DNA of 64,000 nt from Streptomyces olindensis (GTDB taxonomy: Bacteria; Actinomycetota; Actinomycetes; Streptomycetales; Streptomycetaceae): contig JJOH01000001.1 in NCBI GenBank assembly GCA_000696115.1, positions 307,410 to 371,409 on the forward strand, written 5' to 3'. Of this stretch, positions 53,668-62,122 are shown in pieces. The first letter of the stretch is position 1. Each line of letters begins with the position of its first letter. The notes under the pieces were generated by a model that saw only the letters and a list, made by a program, of their open reading frames with translations, searched no databases and was not told the origin of the DNA. The translations under genes and the position numbers were made by a program.

Positions 53668-53854
53668 AGGCCCTGTCTTTCGGATCATCCCGGGTCCGCG
53701 GGGTCTGGTACGCACATCTGCCGCGTTGTCGTCGGTCGCCGACGCTCCGCGTCGACTCCCTCCTCCGCCTTGCAGCTGCACGCACCAGACCCCGCTCGCC
53801 CGCGTTCACCAGGCACCGCATCTCGGAGTCGGGCTGATCCGAAAGACAGGGCCT
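53668..53854. mobile_element. MITE-like element between murG and ftsQ
   Basis: A 187-bp non-coding block bounded by perfect 20-bp inverted repeats: AGGCCCTGTCTTTCGGATCA at 53668-53687 and its complement at 53835-53854. A second perfect 12-bp inverted pair lies inside (GCGGGGTCTGGT at 53698-53709 with 53784-53795) and a small 5-bp hairpin lies in the centre (GTCGG/CCGAC near 53731-53743). No transposase frame is present. The right repeat overlaps the last two bases of the murG stop codon. I could not identify a clear target-site duplication. Terminal repeats of this length and the nested structure suggest a non-autonomous transposon relic. Confidence 0.7.
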
Positions 53855-54950
53855 AGCGGTGTGCACGAGCGGCGGCGATCGCCTCGTACACCATGCCGAC
53901 GAGCAGGTCGTCGGCGTCCCGGCGGCCGAACTCGGCGGCGGCGCGGGACATCTGGTACAGCCGGTGCGGGTCGGCGAGCACGGGCAGGACGTTCTGCTGG
54001 ACCCACTCGGGGGTCAGCTCCGCGTCGTCGACCAGCAGGCCGCCGCCGGCCTTGACCACCGGCTGGGCGTTGAGCCGCTGTTCGCCGTTGCCGATGGGCA
54101 GCGGGACGTAGGCGGCCGGGAGCCCGACGGCGGAGAGTTCGGCGACGGTCATCGCGCCCGCGCGGCAGAGCATCATGTCGGCCGCGGCGTACGCGAGGTC
54201 CATCCGGTCCAGATAACTTACCGGGATGTAGGGGGGCATCCCCGGCATCTGCTGGACCTGCGGCAGTTCGTTCTTCGGGCCGACCGCGTGCAGGATCTGG
54301 ATCCCGGCCTGCTGGAGCCAGGGCGCGACCGTCTGCACGACCTCGTTGAGGCGGCGGGCGCCCTGGGAGCCGCCGGAGACCAGCAGCGTGGGCAGGTTCG
54401 GGTCGAGCCCGAAGGCGGCCCGGGCCTCGGGGCGCACGGCGGCCCGGTCCAGGGTGGCGATGGAGCGGCGCAGCGGGATGCCGATGTAGCGGGCGCCGCG
54501 CAGCTTGCTGTCCGGGGTGGAGACGGCGACCTGGCTGGCGTAGCGCGAGCCGATCTTGTTGGCCAGGCCCGGGCGGGCGTTGGCCTCGTGGATGACGATC
54601 GGCACGCCGAGGCGCTTGGCCGCGAGGTAGCCGGGCAGGGCGACGTAGCCGCCGAAGCCGACCACGGCGTCCGCCTTGGTGCGCTCCAGGATCTGCTCGG
54701 TCGCCTTGATGGTGCCGCGCAGCCGGCCCGGGACGGTGATCAGCTCGGGGGTGGGCTTGCGTGGCAGCGGTACGGCGGGGATCAGCGCGAGTTCGTAGCC
54801 GCGCTCGGGTACGAGACGCGTCTCCAGGCCTCGCTCCGTGCCCAGGGCCGTGATGCCCACGGTCGGATCCTGCCTGCGCAGGGCGTCCGCGAGGGCGAGC
54901 GCGGGCTCGATGTGGCCCGCGGTTCCTCCGCCGGCGAGTACGACATGCAC
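53853..54950 (-). CDS. murG: UDP-GlcNAc:lipid I transferase MurG
   Basis: A 365-residue GT-B glycosyltransferase that adds GlcNAc to lipid I on the inner membrane face, giving lipid II. Motifs are [22 protein letters not shown] (N-terminal glycine-rich loop), [36 protein letters not shown] and [35 protein letters not shown] for UDP-GlcNAc binding. The GTG start lies 6 nt after the ftsW stop. The stop codon TAG overlaps the inverted repeat of the MITE-like element, and murC does not follow as it does in mycobacteria. Confidence 0.98.
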   Translation of the reverse strand: MHVVLAGGGTAGHIEPALALADALRRQDPTVGITALGTERGLETRLVPERGYELALIPAVPLPRKPTPELITVPGRLRGTIKATEQILERTKADAVVGFGGYVALPGYLAAKRLGVPIVIHEANARPGLANKIGSRYASQVAVSTPDSKLRGARYIGIPLRRSIATLDRAAVRPEARAAFGLDPNLPTLLVSGGSQGARRLNEVVQTVAPWLQQAGIQILHAVGPKNELPQVQQMPGMPPYIPVSYLDRMDLAYAAADMMLCRAGAMTVAELSAVGLPAAYVPLPIGNGEQRLNAQPVVKAGGGLLVDDAELTPEWVQQNVLPVLADPHRLYQMSRAAAEFGRRDADDLLVGMVYEAIAAARAHR

Positions 54951-54956
54951 CGAAAT

Positions 54957-56321
54957 TCACCGCTCTCCGGACGGACGCGCCGCCGTGGCGCGCCGTCGCA
55001 TCGTGTTCCATCTCCGGGGGCTCCGACCCGAACCGGTTGCCCCGGCCCCCCGCTTTCTACCAAAGCGAGGTTGCCGCATCGCAAGCGCTGCCCGCGCAGC
55101 GGGCTCGTCGCGCGCGAAGGCGATCAGCAGCCCGATGGCGAACATGGTCGGCAGCAGGGCGGATCCTCCGTAGGAGAACAGCGGGAGGGGGACGCCGGCG
55201 ATCGGCAGCAGACCGAGCACCGCACCGATGTTGATCACGGCCTGGGCCGTGATCCAGGTGGTCACGCCTCCCGCGGCATACCTCACGAAGGGGTCCTCCG
55301 TGCGTCCGGCCACGCGGATACCCGCATAGCCTAGAGCCGCGAAGAGGGCGAGGACCGACAGCGTCCCCGCCAGGCCCAGTTCCTCACCGGTGACGGCGAA
55401 GATGAAGTCCGTGTGGGCTTCGGGGAGTTGGCCCCATTTCTCCACACTCGCACCCAGCCCGGAGCCGAAGATTCCGCCCGAGGCGAGGGCGTAGATGCCG
55501 TGCACGGCCTGCCAGCAGTCGACGGGTCCGGACTGGGGTTCGGTGGCACCGAGGCACTGCAGGCGCGCCATGCGGTTGGGGCTGGTCTTGATCAGGATCA
55601 GGCCGAGCACGGCGGCGACCGAGAGCACGCCGGCGAACAGCCGGGTGGGCGCTCCGGCCAGCCAGAGCAGGCCGAACAGGATGGCCGTGAGGATGATCGC
55701 CGTGCCCATGTCGCCGCCGATCATGATGAGCCCGAGCAGCATGAAGGCGGCCGGGACCAGCGGGACGAGCATGTGCTTCCACTGGGTCAGCAGCCGCTTG
55801 TCCTGCTTGCGGGCGAGCAGGTCGGCGCCCCACAGCACCAGAGCGAGCTTGCCGAACTCGCTGGGCTGGATCTGGAAGGAGCCGCCGAGGGCGATCCAGT
55901 TCTGGTTGCCGTTGACCGACACTCCTATCCCGGGGATCTGCACCAGGGCCATGAGGAAGACGGCGCCCGCGAGGATCGGGTAGGCCAGGGCCCGGTGCAG
56001 CTTCACCGGCATGCGTGAGGCGGCGAACATCAGACCGGCGCCGATCAGCGCCGCGAGAAGCTGTTTGCGGAAGAAGTACGAGCCCGGCAGGGACATCTGC
56101 AGCGCGGTGATCTGGGAGGCCGAGTAGACCATCACCAGGCCGAGCACGGTGATCAGCAGGCTGCCGCCGAGGATCAGGTAGTAGGCGGTCAGCGGCCGGT
56201 CCCAGCCCCGGCGGGCACGGGTGTAGAAGTTCAGGACGGGGTTGTCGCGCAGGGACCGGGGAGGGACGGGGCGCTTGGGGGCGCGCTGGACCGGGGGCCG
56301 GCCGGTGCGGCTGGTGGGCAT
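54957..56321 (-). CDS. ftsW: SEDS family peptidoglycan glycosyltransferase FtsW
   Basis: A 454-residue membrane protein with ten transmembrane segments. A basic cytoplasmic N-terminus (RPPVQRAPKRPVPPRS) precedes the first segment. Family features include WIALGGSFQIQPSEFGKLALVLWGADLLARK, the large extracellular loop with NRMARLQCLGATEPQSGPVDCWQAVHGIYALASGGIFGSGLGASVEKWGQLPEAHTDFIFAVTGEELG and GVPLPLFSYGGSALLPTMFAIGLLIAF. It polymerises lipid II at septa with FtsI, whose gene is in the same cluster. A basic 35-residue C-terminal tail is present. Confidence 0.97.
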   Translation of the reverse strand: MPTSRTGRPPVQRAPKRPVPPRSLRDNPVLNFYTRARRGWDRPLTAYYLILGGSLLITVLGLVMVYSASQITALQMSLPGSYFFRKQLLAALIGAGLMFAASRMPVKLHRALAYPILAGAVFLMALVQIPGIGVSVNGNQNWIALGGSFQIQPSEFGKLALVLWGADLLARKQDKRLLTQWKHMLVPLVPAAFMLLGLIMIGGDMGTAIILTAILFGLLWLAGAPTRLFAGVLSVAAVLGLILIKTSPNRMARLQCLGATEPQSGPVDCWQAVHGIYALASGGIFGSGLGASVEKWGQLPEAHTDFIFAVTGEELGLAGTLSVLALFAALGYAGIRVAGRTEDPFVRYAAGGVTTWITAQAVINIGAVLGLLPIAGVPLPLFSYGGSALLPTMFAIGLLIAFARDEPAARAALAMRQPRFGRKRGAGATGSGRSPRRWNTMRRRATAARPSGER

Positions 56322-56459
56322 CGCCGGTCACCCCGCCGCGCCGGGGGAGGACGCTTCACCGCGCGGGCCCCCAGGCCGCCGCTCGGGCACCAGCCGCATC
56401 CGTGTCACGCGTCCCTCCCAGGTACGCCCGGCGCCCCCGCCGGGCGAGGCGGGCCCGGG

Positions 56460-57887
56460 TCAGCCTTCGGCGGAGCCGAGCTCACGGACGGCGTCCGCGA
56501 AAGCGTCCCCGCGCTTGTTGTAGTTGACGAACATGTCCATGGAGGCGCACGCCGGAGCCAGCAGCACCGTGTCACCGGGGCGGGCGAGCCGCCGTGCCTC
56601 CTGAACCGCCGCGCGCATCGCCCCAGTGTCGGTCCGGTCGAGGTCCACGACGGGTACTTCCGGGGCGTGTCGCGCGAGGGCTTCGCGGATGAGCGCGCGG
56701 TCCGCGCCGATCAGCACGGCACCGCGCAGCCGCTGCGCCGCCTTGGCGACCAGTTCGTCGAAGACGGCGCCCTTGGCGAGCCCGCCCGCGATCCACACGA
56801 TCGACTCGTAGGCCGCCAACGAGGCTTCCGCGGCATGCGTGTTGGTCGCCTTGGAGTCGTCGACGTACGCGACCCCGTCCACGTCCGCCACGTGCGCGAT
56901 GCGGTGGGCGTCCGGGGTGAACGCCCGCAGCCCGTCCCGTACGGCCTTGGCGGGGACGCCGTAGGCGCGGGCCAGGGCCGCCGCCGCGAGGGCGTTGGCG
57001 ATGTTGTGCGGGGCCGGCGGGTTCACGTCCGCGACCTCGGCGAGCTCCTGGGCGTTCTTCTGCCGGTTCTCGACGAAGGCCCGGTCGACGAGGATCCCCT
57101 CCACGACGCCGAGTTGGGAGGGCGCCGGGGTGCCGAGGGTGAAGCCGATGGCCCGGCAGCCCTCCTCCACGTCGGCCTCGCGGACCAGGTCCTCGGTGGC
57201 CTTGTCGGCCACGTTGTAGACGCAGGCGACGCGATTGCCCTCGTAGATGCGGCCCTTGTCGGCGGCGTAGGCCTCCATGGAGCCGTGCCAGTCGAGGTGG
57301 TCGGGGGCGAGGTTGAGCACGGCGGCGGAGTGGGCGCGCAGGGACGGCGCCCAGTGGAGCTGGTAGCTGGACAGCTCCACGGCCAGGACGTCGTACTTCT
57401 CCTCGCCGAGCACCGCGTCCAGCAGGGAGACGCCGATGTTGCCGACGGCGGCGGTGCGCAGGCCCGCCGCCTTCAGGATCGAGGCGAGCATCTGGACGGT
57501 GGTGGTCTTGCCGTTGGTGCCCGTGACGGCCAGCCAGGGGGCGGCGTCGGGGCCGCGCAGGCGCCAGGCCAGTTCGACGTCGCCCCAGACCGGGACGCCC
57601 GCCTGTGCCGCCGCCGCGAACAGCGGCTTGTCCGGCTTCCAGCCGGGCGCGGTGACGATCAGCTCGGTGCCCTCCGGCAGAGTGTCGCCGTCGCCGAGGC
57701 GCACGGTGATCCCGAGCGCCTCCAGTTCGGCCGCCTGTGCCCGGGCGCGCTCGTCGGCGCCGTCGTTGACGACCGTGACGGTCGCGCCGAGGCCGTGCAG
57801 CACCTTGGCCGCCGGGACGCCCGAGACGCCGAGTCCGGCGACGGTGACGTGCTTGCCCTGGAAGTCGAAGGGCTCCGAGGAGGTCAC
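56460..57887 (-). CDS. murD: UDP-N-acetylmuramoyl-L-alanine:D-glutamate ligase
   Basis: A 475-residue Mur ligase adding D-Glu to UDP-MurNAc-L-Ala. The N-terminal Rossmann part starts [20 protein letters not shown]. The ATP site is [19 protein letters not shown], followed by the carbamylated-lysine region and [19 protein letters not shown], and [21 protein letters not shown] in the C-terminal domain. I chose GTG 57887 because it forms a GTGA overlap with the mraY stop, as in neighbouring junctions; ATG 57902 in frame gives 480 residues. The gap to ftsW is 138 nt without a clear feature. Confidence 0.97.
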   Translation of the reverse strand: MTSSEPFDFQGKHVTVAGLGVSGVPAAKVLHGLGATVTVVNDGADERARAQAAELEALGITVRLGDGDTLPEGTELIVTAPGWKPDKPLFAAAAQAGVPVWGDVELAWRLRGPDAAPWLAVTGTNGKTTTVQMLASILKAAGLRTAAVGNIGVSLLDAVLGEEKYDVLAVELSSYQLHWAPSLRAHSAAVLNLAPDHLDWHGSMEAYAADKGRIYEGNRVACVYNVADKATEDLVREADVEEGCRAIGFTLGTPAPSQLGVVEGILVDRAFVENRQKNAQELAEVADVNPPAPHNIANALAAAALARAYGVPAKAVRDGLRAFTPDAHRIAHVADVDGVAYVDDSKATNTHAAEASLAAYESIVWIAGGLAKGAVFDELVAKAAQRLRGAVLIGADRALIREALARHAPEVPVVDLDRTDTGAMRAAVQEARRLARPGDTVLLAPACASMDMFVNYNKRGDAFADAVRELGSAEG

Positions 57888-58978
57888 TTGTCCGCTGCCC
57901 ATCCTGCGTAGAAGAGGCCAAGTCCGACAATCACACAGATGCCCTGAATGATCCAGAAGCGGACCACGACGAGCACTTCGGACCAGCCCTTGAGTTCGAA
58001 GTGGTGCTGGAGTGGTGCCATCCGGAAGACGCGCTTTCCGGTGAGGCGGAACGAACCGACCTGGATCACCACGGACATGGTGATCAGGACGAAGAGGCCG
58101 CCGAGGATGGCGAGCAGCAGCTCGGTGCGGGAGCAGATCGCGAGGCCGGCGAGCACACCGCCGAGCGCGAGCGAACCGGTGTCACCCATGAAGATCTTGG
58201 CCGGCGAGGTGTTCCACCACAGGAAGCCCAGGCAGGCGCCCATCAGCGCGGAGGCGACCACCGCCAGGTCGAGCGGGTCGCGCACCTCGTAGCACGCGCC
58301 CGGGTTGGTCAGGGTCTGCGCGTTGGCGCAGGACTCCTGGAACTGCCAGACGCCGATGAAGGTGTAGGCGCCGAAGACGAGGACCGAGGCGCCGGTGGCC
58401 AGACCGTCCAGACCGTCGGTCAGGTTCACGCCGTTCGACATCGCGAGGATCATGAACAGCGCCCAGATCACGAACAGCACCGGGCCGATCGTCCAGCCGA
58501 AGTCCGTGATGAAGGAGAGCTTGGTGGAGGCCGGGGTGTTGCCGCGGTTGTCCGCGAACTGCAGCGACAGCACCGCGAAGGCGATGCCGACGATCAGCTG
58601 GCCGGCCATCTTCGCCTTGGCCCGCAGGCCCAGTGAACGCCGCTTGACGATCTTGATGTAGTCGTCGAGGAAGCCGACCAGGCCCATGCCGACCATGAGG
58701 CCGAGCACCAGCAGACCCGAGAAGGTCGGCGCCGCGTCGGCCTCCGGGTCCAGATAGCCCGTGATCACCTTCGCTAGGAAGTACGCGGCGACCGTCGCCA
58801 GGATGAAGGCGATACCGCCCATGGTCGGCGTACCGCGCTTGCTGGCGTGCTCGCGCGGGCCGTCGTCGCGGATGTACTGGCCGTAGCCCTTGCGCGCGAG
58901 GAGCTTGATCAGCAGCGGGGTGCCGATCAGCGTGAGAAAGAGACCAATGACTCCTGCGAACAGGATCTGCTTCATCAT
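57884..58978 (-). CDS. mraY: Phospho-N-acetylmuramoyl-pentapeptide transferase
   Basis: A 364-residue polytopic enzyme that transfers phospho-MurNAc-pentapeptide to undecaprenyl phosphate, forming lipid I. Motifs are [29 protein letters not shown] (Mg2+-binding Asp pair), [32 protein letters not shown] and the [10 protein letters not shown] segment (histidine loop). ATG 58978 overlaps the murF stop (ATGA); a second ATG follows directly. Ten hydrophobic segments are recognisable. Confidence 0.98.
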   Translation of the reverse strand: MMKQILFAGVIGLFLTLIGTPLLIKLLARKGYGQYIRDDGPREHASKRGTPTMGGIAFILATVAAYFLAKVITGYLDPEADAAPTFSGLLVLGLMVGMGLVGFLDDYIKIVKRRSLGLRAKAKMAGQLIVGIAFAVLSLQFADNRGNTPASTKLSFITDFGWTIGPVLFVIWALFMILAMSNGVNLTDGLDGLATGASVLVFGAYTFIGVWQFQESCANAQTLTNPGACYEVRDPLDLAVVASALMGACLGFLWWNTSPAKIFMGDTGSLALGGVLAGLAICSRTELLLAILGGLFVLITMSVVIQVGSFRLTGKRVFRMAPLQHHFELKGWSEVLVVVRFWIIQGICVIVGLGLFYAGWAADK

Positions 58979-60390
58979 CGGGCGGAAACCTCACCCTCGG
59001 CACCGGTCTCGAGCAGCGCCTGGGCAACGCTTTCGAGTCCGACCGAACGGGACGCCTTCACGAGCACGACGTCCCCCGGGCGCAACTCGCTGCGCAACAG
59101 GTCGACCGCCGCCTGTGCGTCGGACACGTGCACCGACTCCTCACCCCACGAACCCTCGTTATATGCGCCCAGTTGCAGCCAGGCGGCTTCCCTGCCACCG
59201 ACCGCGACGAGCTTGCTGACGTTGAGCCGGACGGCGAGCCGTCCGACCGCGTCGTGCTCGGCGAGAGCCTCGTCCCCGAGCTCGGCCATCTTGCCGAGCA
59301 CCGCCCACGTACGACGTCCCTTGCCCATGGCCGCCAGCGCGCGCAGCGCGGCCTTCATGGACTCGGGGTTCGCGTTGTAGGCGTCGTTGACGACCGTCAC
59401 GCCGTCCGGGCGCTCGGTGACCTCCATCCGCCAGCGGGAGAGGGAGCCCGCCTCGGAGAGCGCGACGGCGATCTCGTCTGCGGACATGCCCAACTCGTGG
59501 GCGACGGCGGCCGCGGCGAGCGCGTTCGACACGTGGTGCTCACCGTACAGGCGCATGGTCACATCGCTTGCACCGGAGGGTGTGTGAAGCCTGAACGCGG
59601 GCTGTCCGGTGTCCGTGAGTCGCACGTTCTCGGCGCGAACGTCCGCTTCGCCGGACTCTCCGAAAAAGATCACCTTCGCCTTCGTACGGGAGGCCATGGC
59701 CCGGACGTAGGGGTCGTCCGCGTTGAGGATCGCGGTGCCGCCGTCTGCCTCGGCGGGCAGCGCCTCCACGAGTTCGCCCTTGGCCTGGGCGATCTGCTCT
59801 CGGCCGCCGAACTCGCCGATGTGGGCGGAACCGACGTTGAGCACCAGGCCGATCCTCGGTGGGGTCAGTTCCGTGAGGTAGCGGATGTGCCCGATGCCGC
59901 GGGCGCCCATCTCCAGGACGAGGAACCGGGTCTCCTCGGTGGCGCTGAGCGCGGTCAGCGGCAGCCCGATCTCGTTGTTGAGCGAGCCGGGCGTGAACAC
60001 CGTCGGCGCCTTGCGCCGGAGCACCTGCGCGATGAGGTCCTTGGTGCTGGTCTTGCCCGCCGAGCCGGTGAGGCCGACGAGGGTGGCGCCGAGGCGTCGT
60101 ACGACGTGCCGGGCGAGGGCGCCGAGGGCGGTCTGCACGTCGTCCACGACGATCGCGGGCACGCCGACGGGGCGGGTGCCGAGCACGGCCACCGCTCCCG
60201 CCTCGACGACCCCCGCCGCGAAGTCGTGGCCGTCCACGCGCTCCCCGGCGAAGGCCACGAACAGGCTGCCCGGCACCGCCTCGCGGGAGTCCCGGACGAC
60301 CGGGCCGGTGACCTGGACGGACGGATCCGGTATGTCGTGCGTCTGCCCGCCGACGACTTCTGCGATCTCGGCGAGGGAGAGGGCGATCAC
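58975..60390 (-). CDS. murF: UDP-MurNAc-tripeptide:D-Ala-D-Ala ligase
   Basis: A 471-residue Mur ligase that completes the UDP-MurNAc-pentapeptide. The N-terminal domain runs from [22 protein letters not shown] to the ATP site [46 protein letters not shown] and the C-terminal [21 protein letters not shown] match the family. GTG 60390 has AGGGGA with good spacing, and this ribosome-binding sequence lies in the second copy of a short repeat that starts in the murE end. The gap after murE is 28 nt. Confidence 0.97.
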   Translation of the reverse strand: MIALSLAEIAEVVGGQTHDIPDPSVQVTGPVVRDSREAVPGSLFVAFAGERVDGHDFAAGVVEAGAVAVLGTRPVGVPAIVVDDVQTALGALARHVVRRLGATLVGLTGSAGKTSTKDLIAQVLRRKAPTVFTPGSLNNEIGLPLTALSATEETRFLVLEMGARGIGHIRYLTELTPPRIGLVLNVGSAHIGEFGGREQIAQAKGELVEALPAEADGGTAILNADDPYVRAMASRTKAKVIFFGESGEADVRAENVRLTDTGQPAFRLHTPSGASDVTMRLYGEHHVSNALAAAAVAHELGMSADEIAVALSEAGSLSRWRMEVTERPDGVTVVNDAYNANPESMKAALRALAAMGKGRRTWAVLGKMAELGDEALAEHDAVGRLAVRLNVSKLVAVGGREAAWLQLGAYNEGSWGEESVHVSDAQAAVDLLRSELRPGDVVLVKASRSVGLESVAQALLETGAEGEVSAR

Positions 60391-60393
60391 AAG

Positions 60394-60439
60394 TTCATCC
60401 CCTGGGTCTTCTGGATTTTCATCCCTGGGTCTTCTGGAT
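60394..60439. repeat. Direct repeat at the murE/murF junction
   Basis: TTCATCCC(C)TGGGTCTTCTGGAT occurs twice, at 60394-60416 and 60418-60439, differing only by one extra C. The second copy (left to right) holds the murE stop codon and final codons; the first supplies the murF ribosome-binding site. It is a 24-bp tandem duplication. Confidence 0.85.
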
Positions 60440-62074
60440 GGCTTCGCGGAGCACCTGGCGGTCGTCGAAGGGACGGACCACCCCGGCGATGTCCTGGCCC
60501 TGCTCGTGGCCCTTGCCCGCGACCAGCACGGTGTCGCCGGGCTCGGCACGCGCCACGGCGGCGGCGATCGCGGCGGCCCGGTCCTCGAAGACCTGCACCT
60601 CGCCGCGCTCGTGCGCGGGCACGGAGGCCGCGCCCTGGAGCATCGTGGCGAGGATCGCGAGGGGGTCCTCACCACGGGGGTTGTCGGAGGTCAGCACGGC
60701 GGTGTCGGCGAGCCGCGCCGCGGCGGCGCCCATGGGCGCGCGCTTGGTGGTGTCCCGGTCGCCGCCGCAGCCGAGCACGATGTGCAGCCTGCCCTCGGTG
60801 ACCTTGCGCAGGGCGCGCAGCACGGACTCGACGGCGTCGGTCTTGTGGGCGTAGTCGACGACCGCGAGGTACGGCTGCCCGGCGTCCACGCGCTCCAGGC
60901 GGCCCGGCACGCCCGGTACGGCGGCCACACCGTCGGCGGCGGCCTGCGGGTCGAGGCCGGCCACGGCGAGGGCGACGATCGCGGCGAGGGTGTTGGCCAC
61001 GTTGAAGGGACCCGGCAGCGGCGACTTGGCGCTGATCCGCTCGCCCTTGGGCCCGATGACGGTGAACGTCGAGTCCAGCTGACCGACCTCGACGTCCTCG
61101 GCCCGCCAGTCGGCGTCCGGGTGGCCCTCGGCGGAGTACGTGACGACTGGGACGGTGGCTTCCTTCGCCAGCCGGCGGCCGTACTCGTCGTCGACGTTGA
61201 CCACGCCGAGTTTGCCCCGTTTCGGGGTGAACAGCTGCGCCTTCGCCTGGAAGTAGTCCTCCATGTCGGAGTGGAACTCCATGTGCTCCGGGCTGAGGTT
61301 GGTGAAGACGCCGATGTCGAAGACGCAGCCGTCGACGCGGCCGAGGACCAGGGCGTGGCTGGAGACCTCCATGGCGACCGCGTCGACGCCCCGCTCGCGC
61401 ATGACGGCGAACAGTGCCTGCAGGTCGGTCGCTTCGGGCGTGGTGCGCTCGGACTTGATGCGCTCGTCGCCGATGCGCATCTCGACGGTGCCGATCAGGC
61501 CGGTGGAGCGGACCGTCTTCAGACCGCCCTCGACGAGGTAGGCGGTGGTGGTCTTGCCGGACGTGCCGGTGATGCCGATCTGGAGCAGGTCCCGGCCGGG
61601 GTGGCCGTAGATCGTGGCGGCCAGTTCGCCCATCCGCCCGCGCGGGTCGTCGACGACCAGGACCGGCAACCCGGAGGCCGCGGCGCGCTCGGCGCCCGTG
61701 GGGTCCGTCAGCACGGCGGCGGCGCCCAGGCCCGCGGCCTGGTTCACGAAGTCGGCACCGTGCAGCCGGGCGCCCGGGAGGGCGGCGTACAGATCGCCGG
61801 GGCGCACGGCACGGGAGTCATGGGTGATGCCCGTGACCTCGGCGGCGCTCTCCGGCGCGGGGACACCCAGCTGATCGGCGAGTTCCGCGAGGGGTGTGGC
61901 GGAGACCTGCACCGGCCTGGGCGGCCCGGGGTATGTCACGGGATGGCCCTTCTGGGTGGTTTGGGACTGATCAGCGTGTGGCACGGCGGTGAGCGTACCG
62001 GGCGTACCCGCCTCCGGGCGAAGCGAGGGGCCGGGGGTGCTCTGGTTCCCGGGGTCGGGGGTGATCGTCGTCAC
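60419..62074 (-). CDS. murE: UDP-MurNAc-L-Ala-D-Glu:diaminopimelate ligase
   Basis: A 551-residue Mur ligase. About 45 low-complexity residues precede the conserved domain (VQVSATPLAELADQLGV), so a later start (the GTG of VTYPGPPRP) is possible. The ATP site is IGITGTSGKTTTAYLVEGG. AMEVSSHALVLGRVDG and NLSPEHMEFHSDMEDYFQAK hold the carbamylated Lys and metal contacts. TSDNPRGEDPLAI is the DNPR motif that selects diaminopimelate, agreeing with the LL-A2pm peptidoglycan of Streptomyces. Upstream of murF and downstream of ftsI by 48 nt. Confidence 0.96.
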   Translation of the reverse strand: MTTITPDPGNQSTPGPSLRPEAGTPGTLTAVPHADQSQTTQKGHPVTYPGPPRPVQVSATPLAELADQLGVPAPESAAEVTGITHDSRAVRPGDLYAALPGARLHGADFVNQAAGLGAAAVLTDPTGAERAAASGLPVLVVDDPRGRMGELAATIYGHPGRDLLQIGITGTSGKTTTAYLVEGGLKTVRSTGLIGTVEMRIGDERIKSERTTPEATDLQALFAVMRERGVDAVAMEVSSHALVLGRVDGCVFDIGVFTNLSPEHMEFHSDMEDYFQAKAQLFTPKRGKLGVVNVDDEYGRRLAKEATVPVVTYSAEGHPDADWRAEDVEVGQLDSTFTVIGPKGERISAKSPLPGPFNVANTLAAIVALAVAGLDPQAAADGVAAVPGVPGRLERVDAGQPYLAVVDYAHKTDAVESVLRALRKVTEGRLHIVLGCGGDRDTTKRAPMGAAAARLADTAVLTSDNPRGEDPLAILATMLQGAASVPAHERGEVQVFEDRAAAIAAAVARAEPGDTVLVAGKGHEQGQDIAGVVRPFDDRQVLREAIQKTQG

Positions 62075-62122
62075 GAGGTGGTTCCTGGCTGGTTTCCATG
62101 CTGACCTGGGCTTGCGGCCGGG

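Noticed and set aside
53668..53854. Target-site duplication for the MITE-like element
   Set aside because: Bases flanking the 20-bp ends do not form a convincing direct repeat; a TA-type site would need a mutation on the left side.
54211..54220. TTA codon in murG (AGATAACTTA)
   Set aside because: In the murG frame the bases read as Tyr and Ser codons, not TTA.
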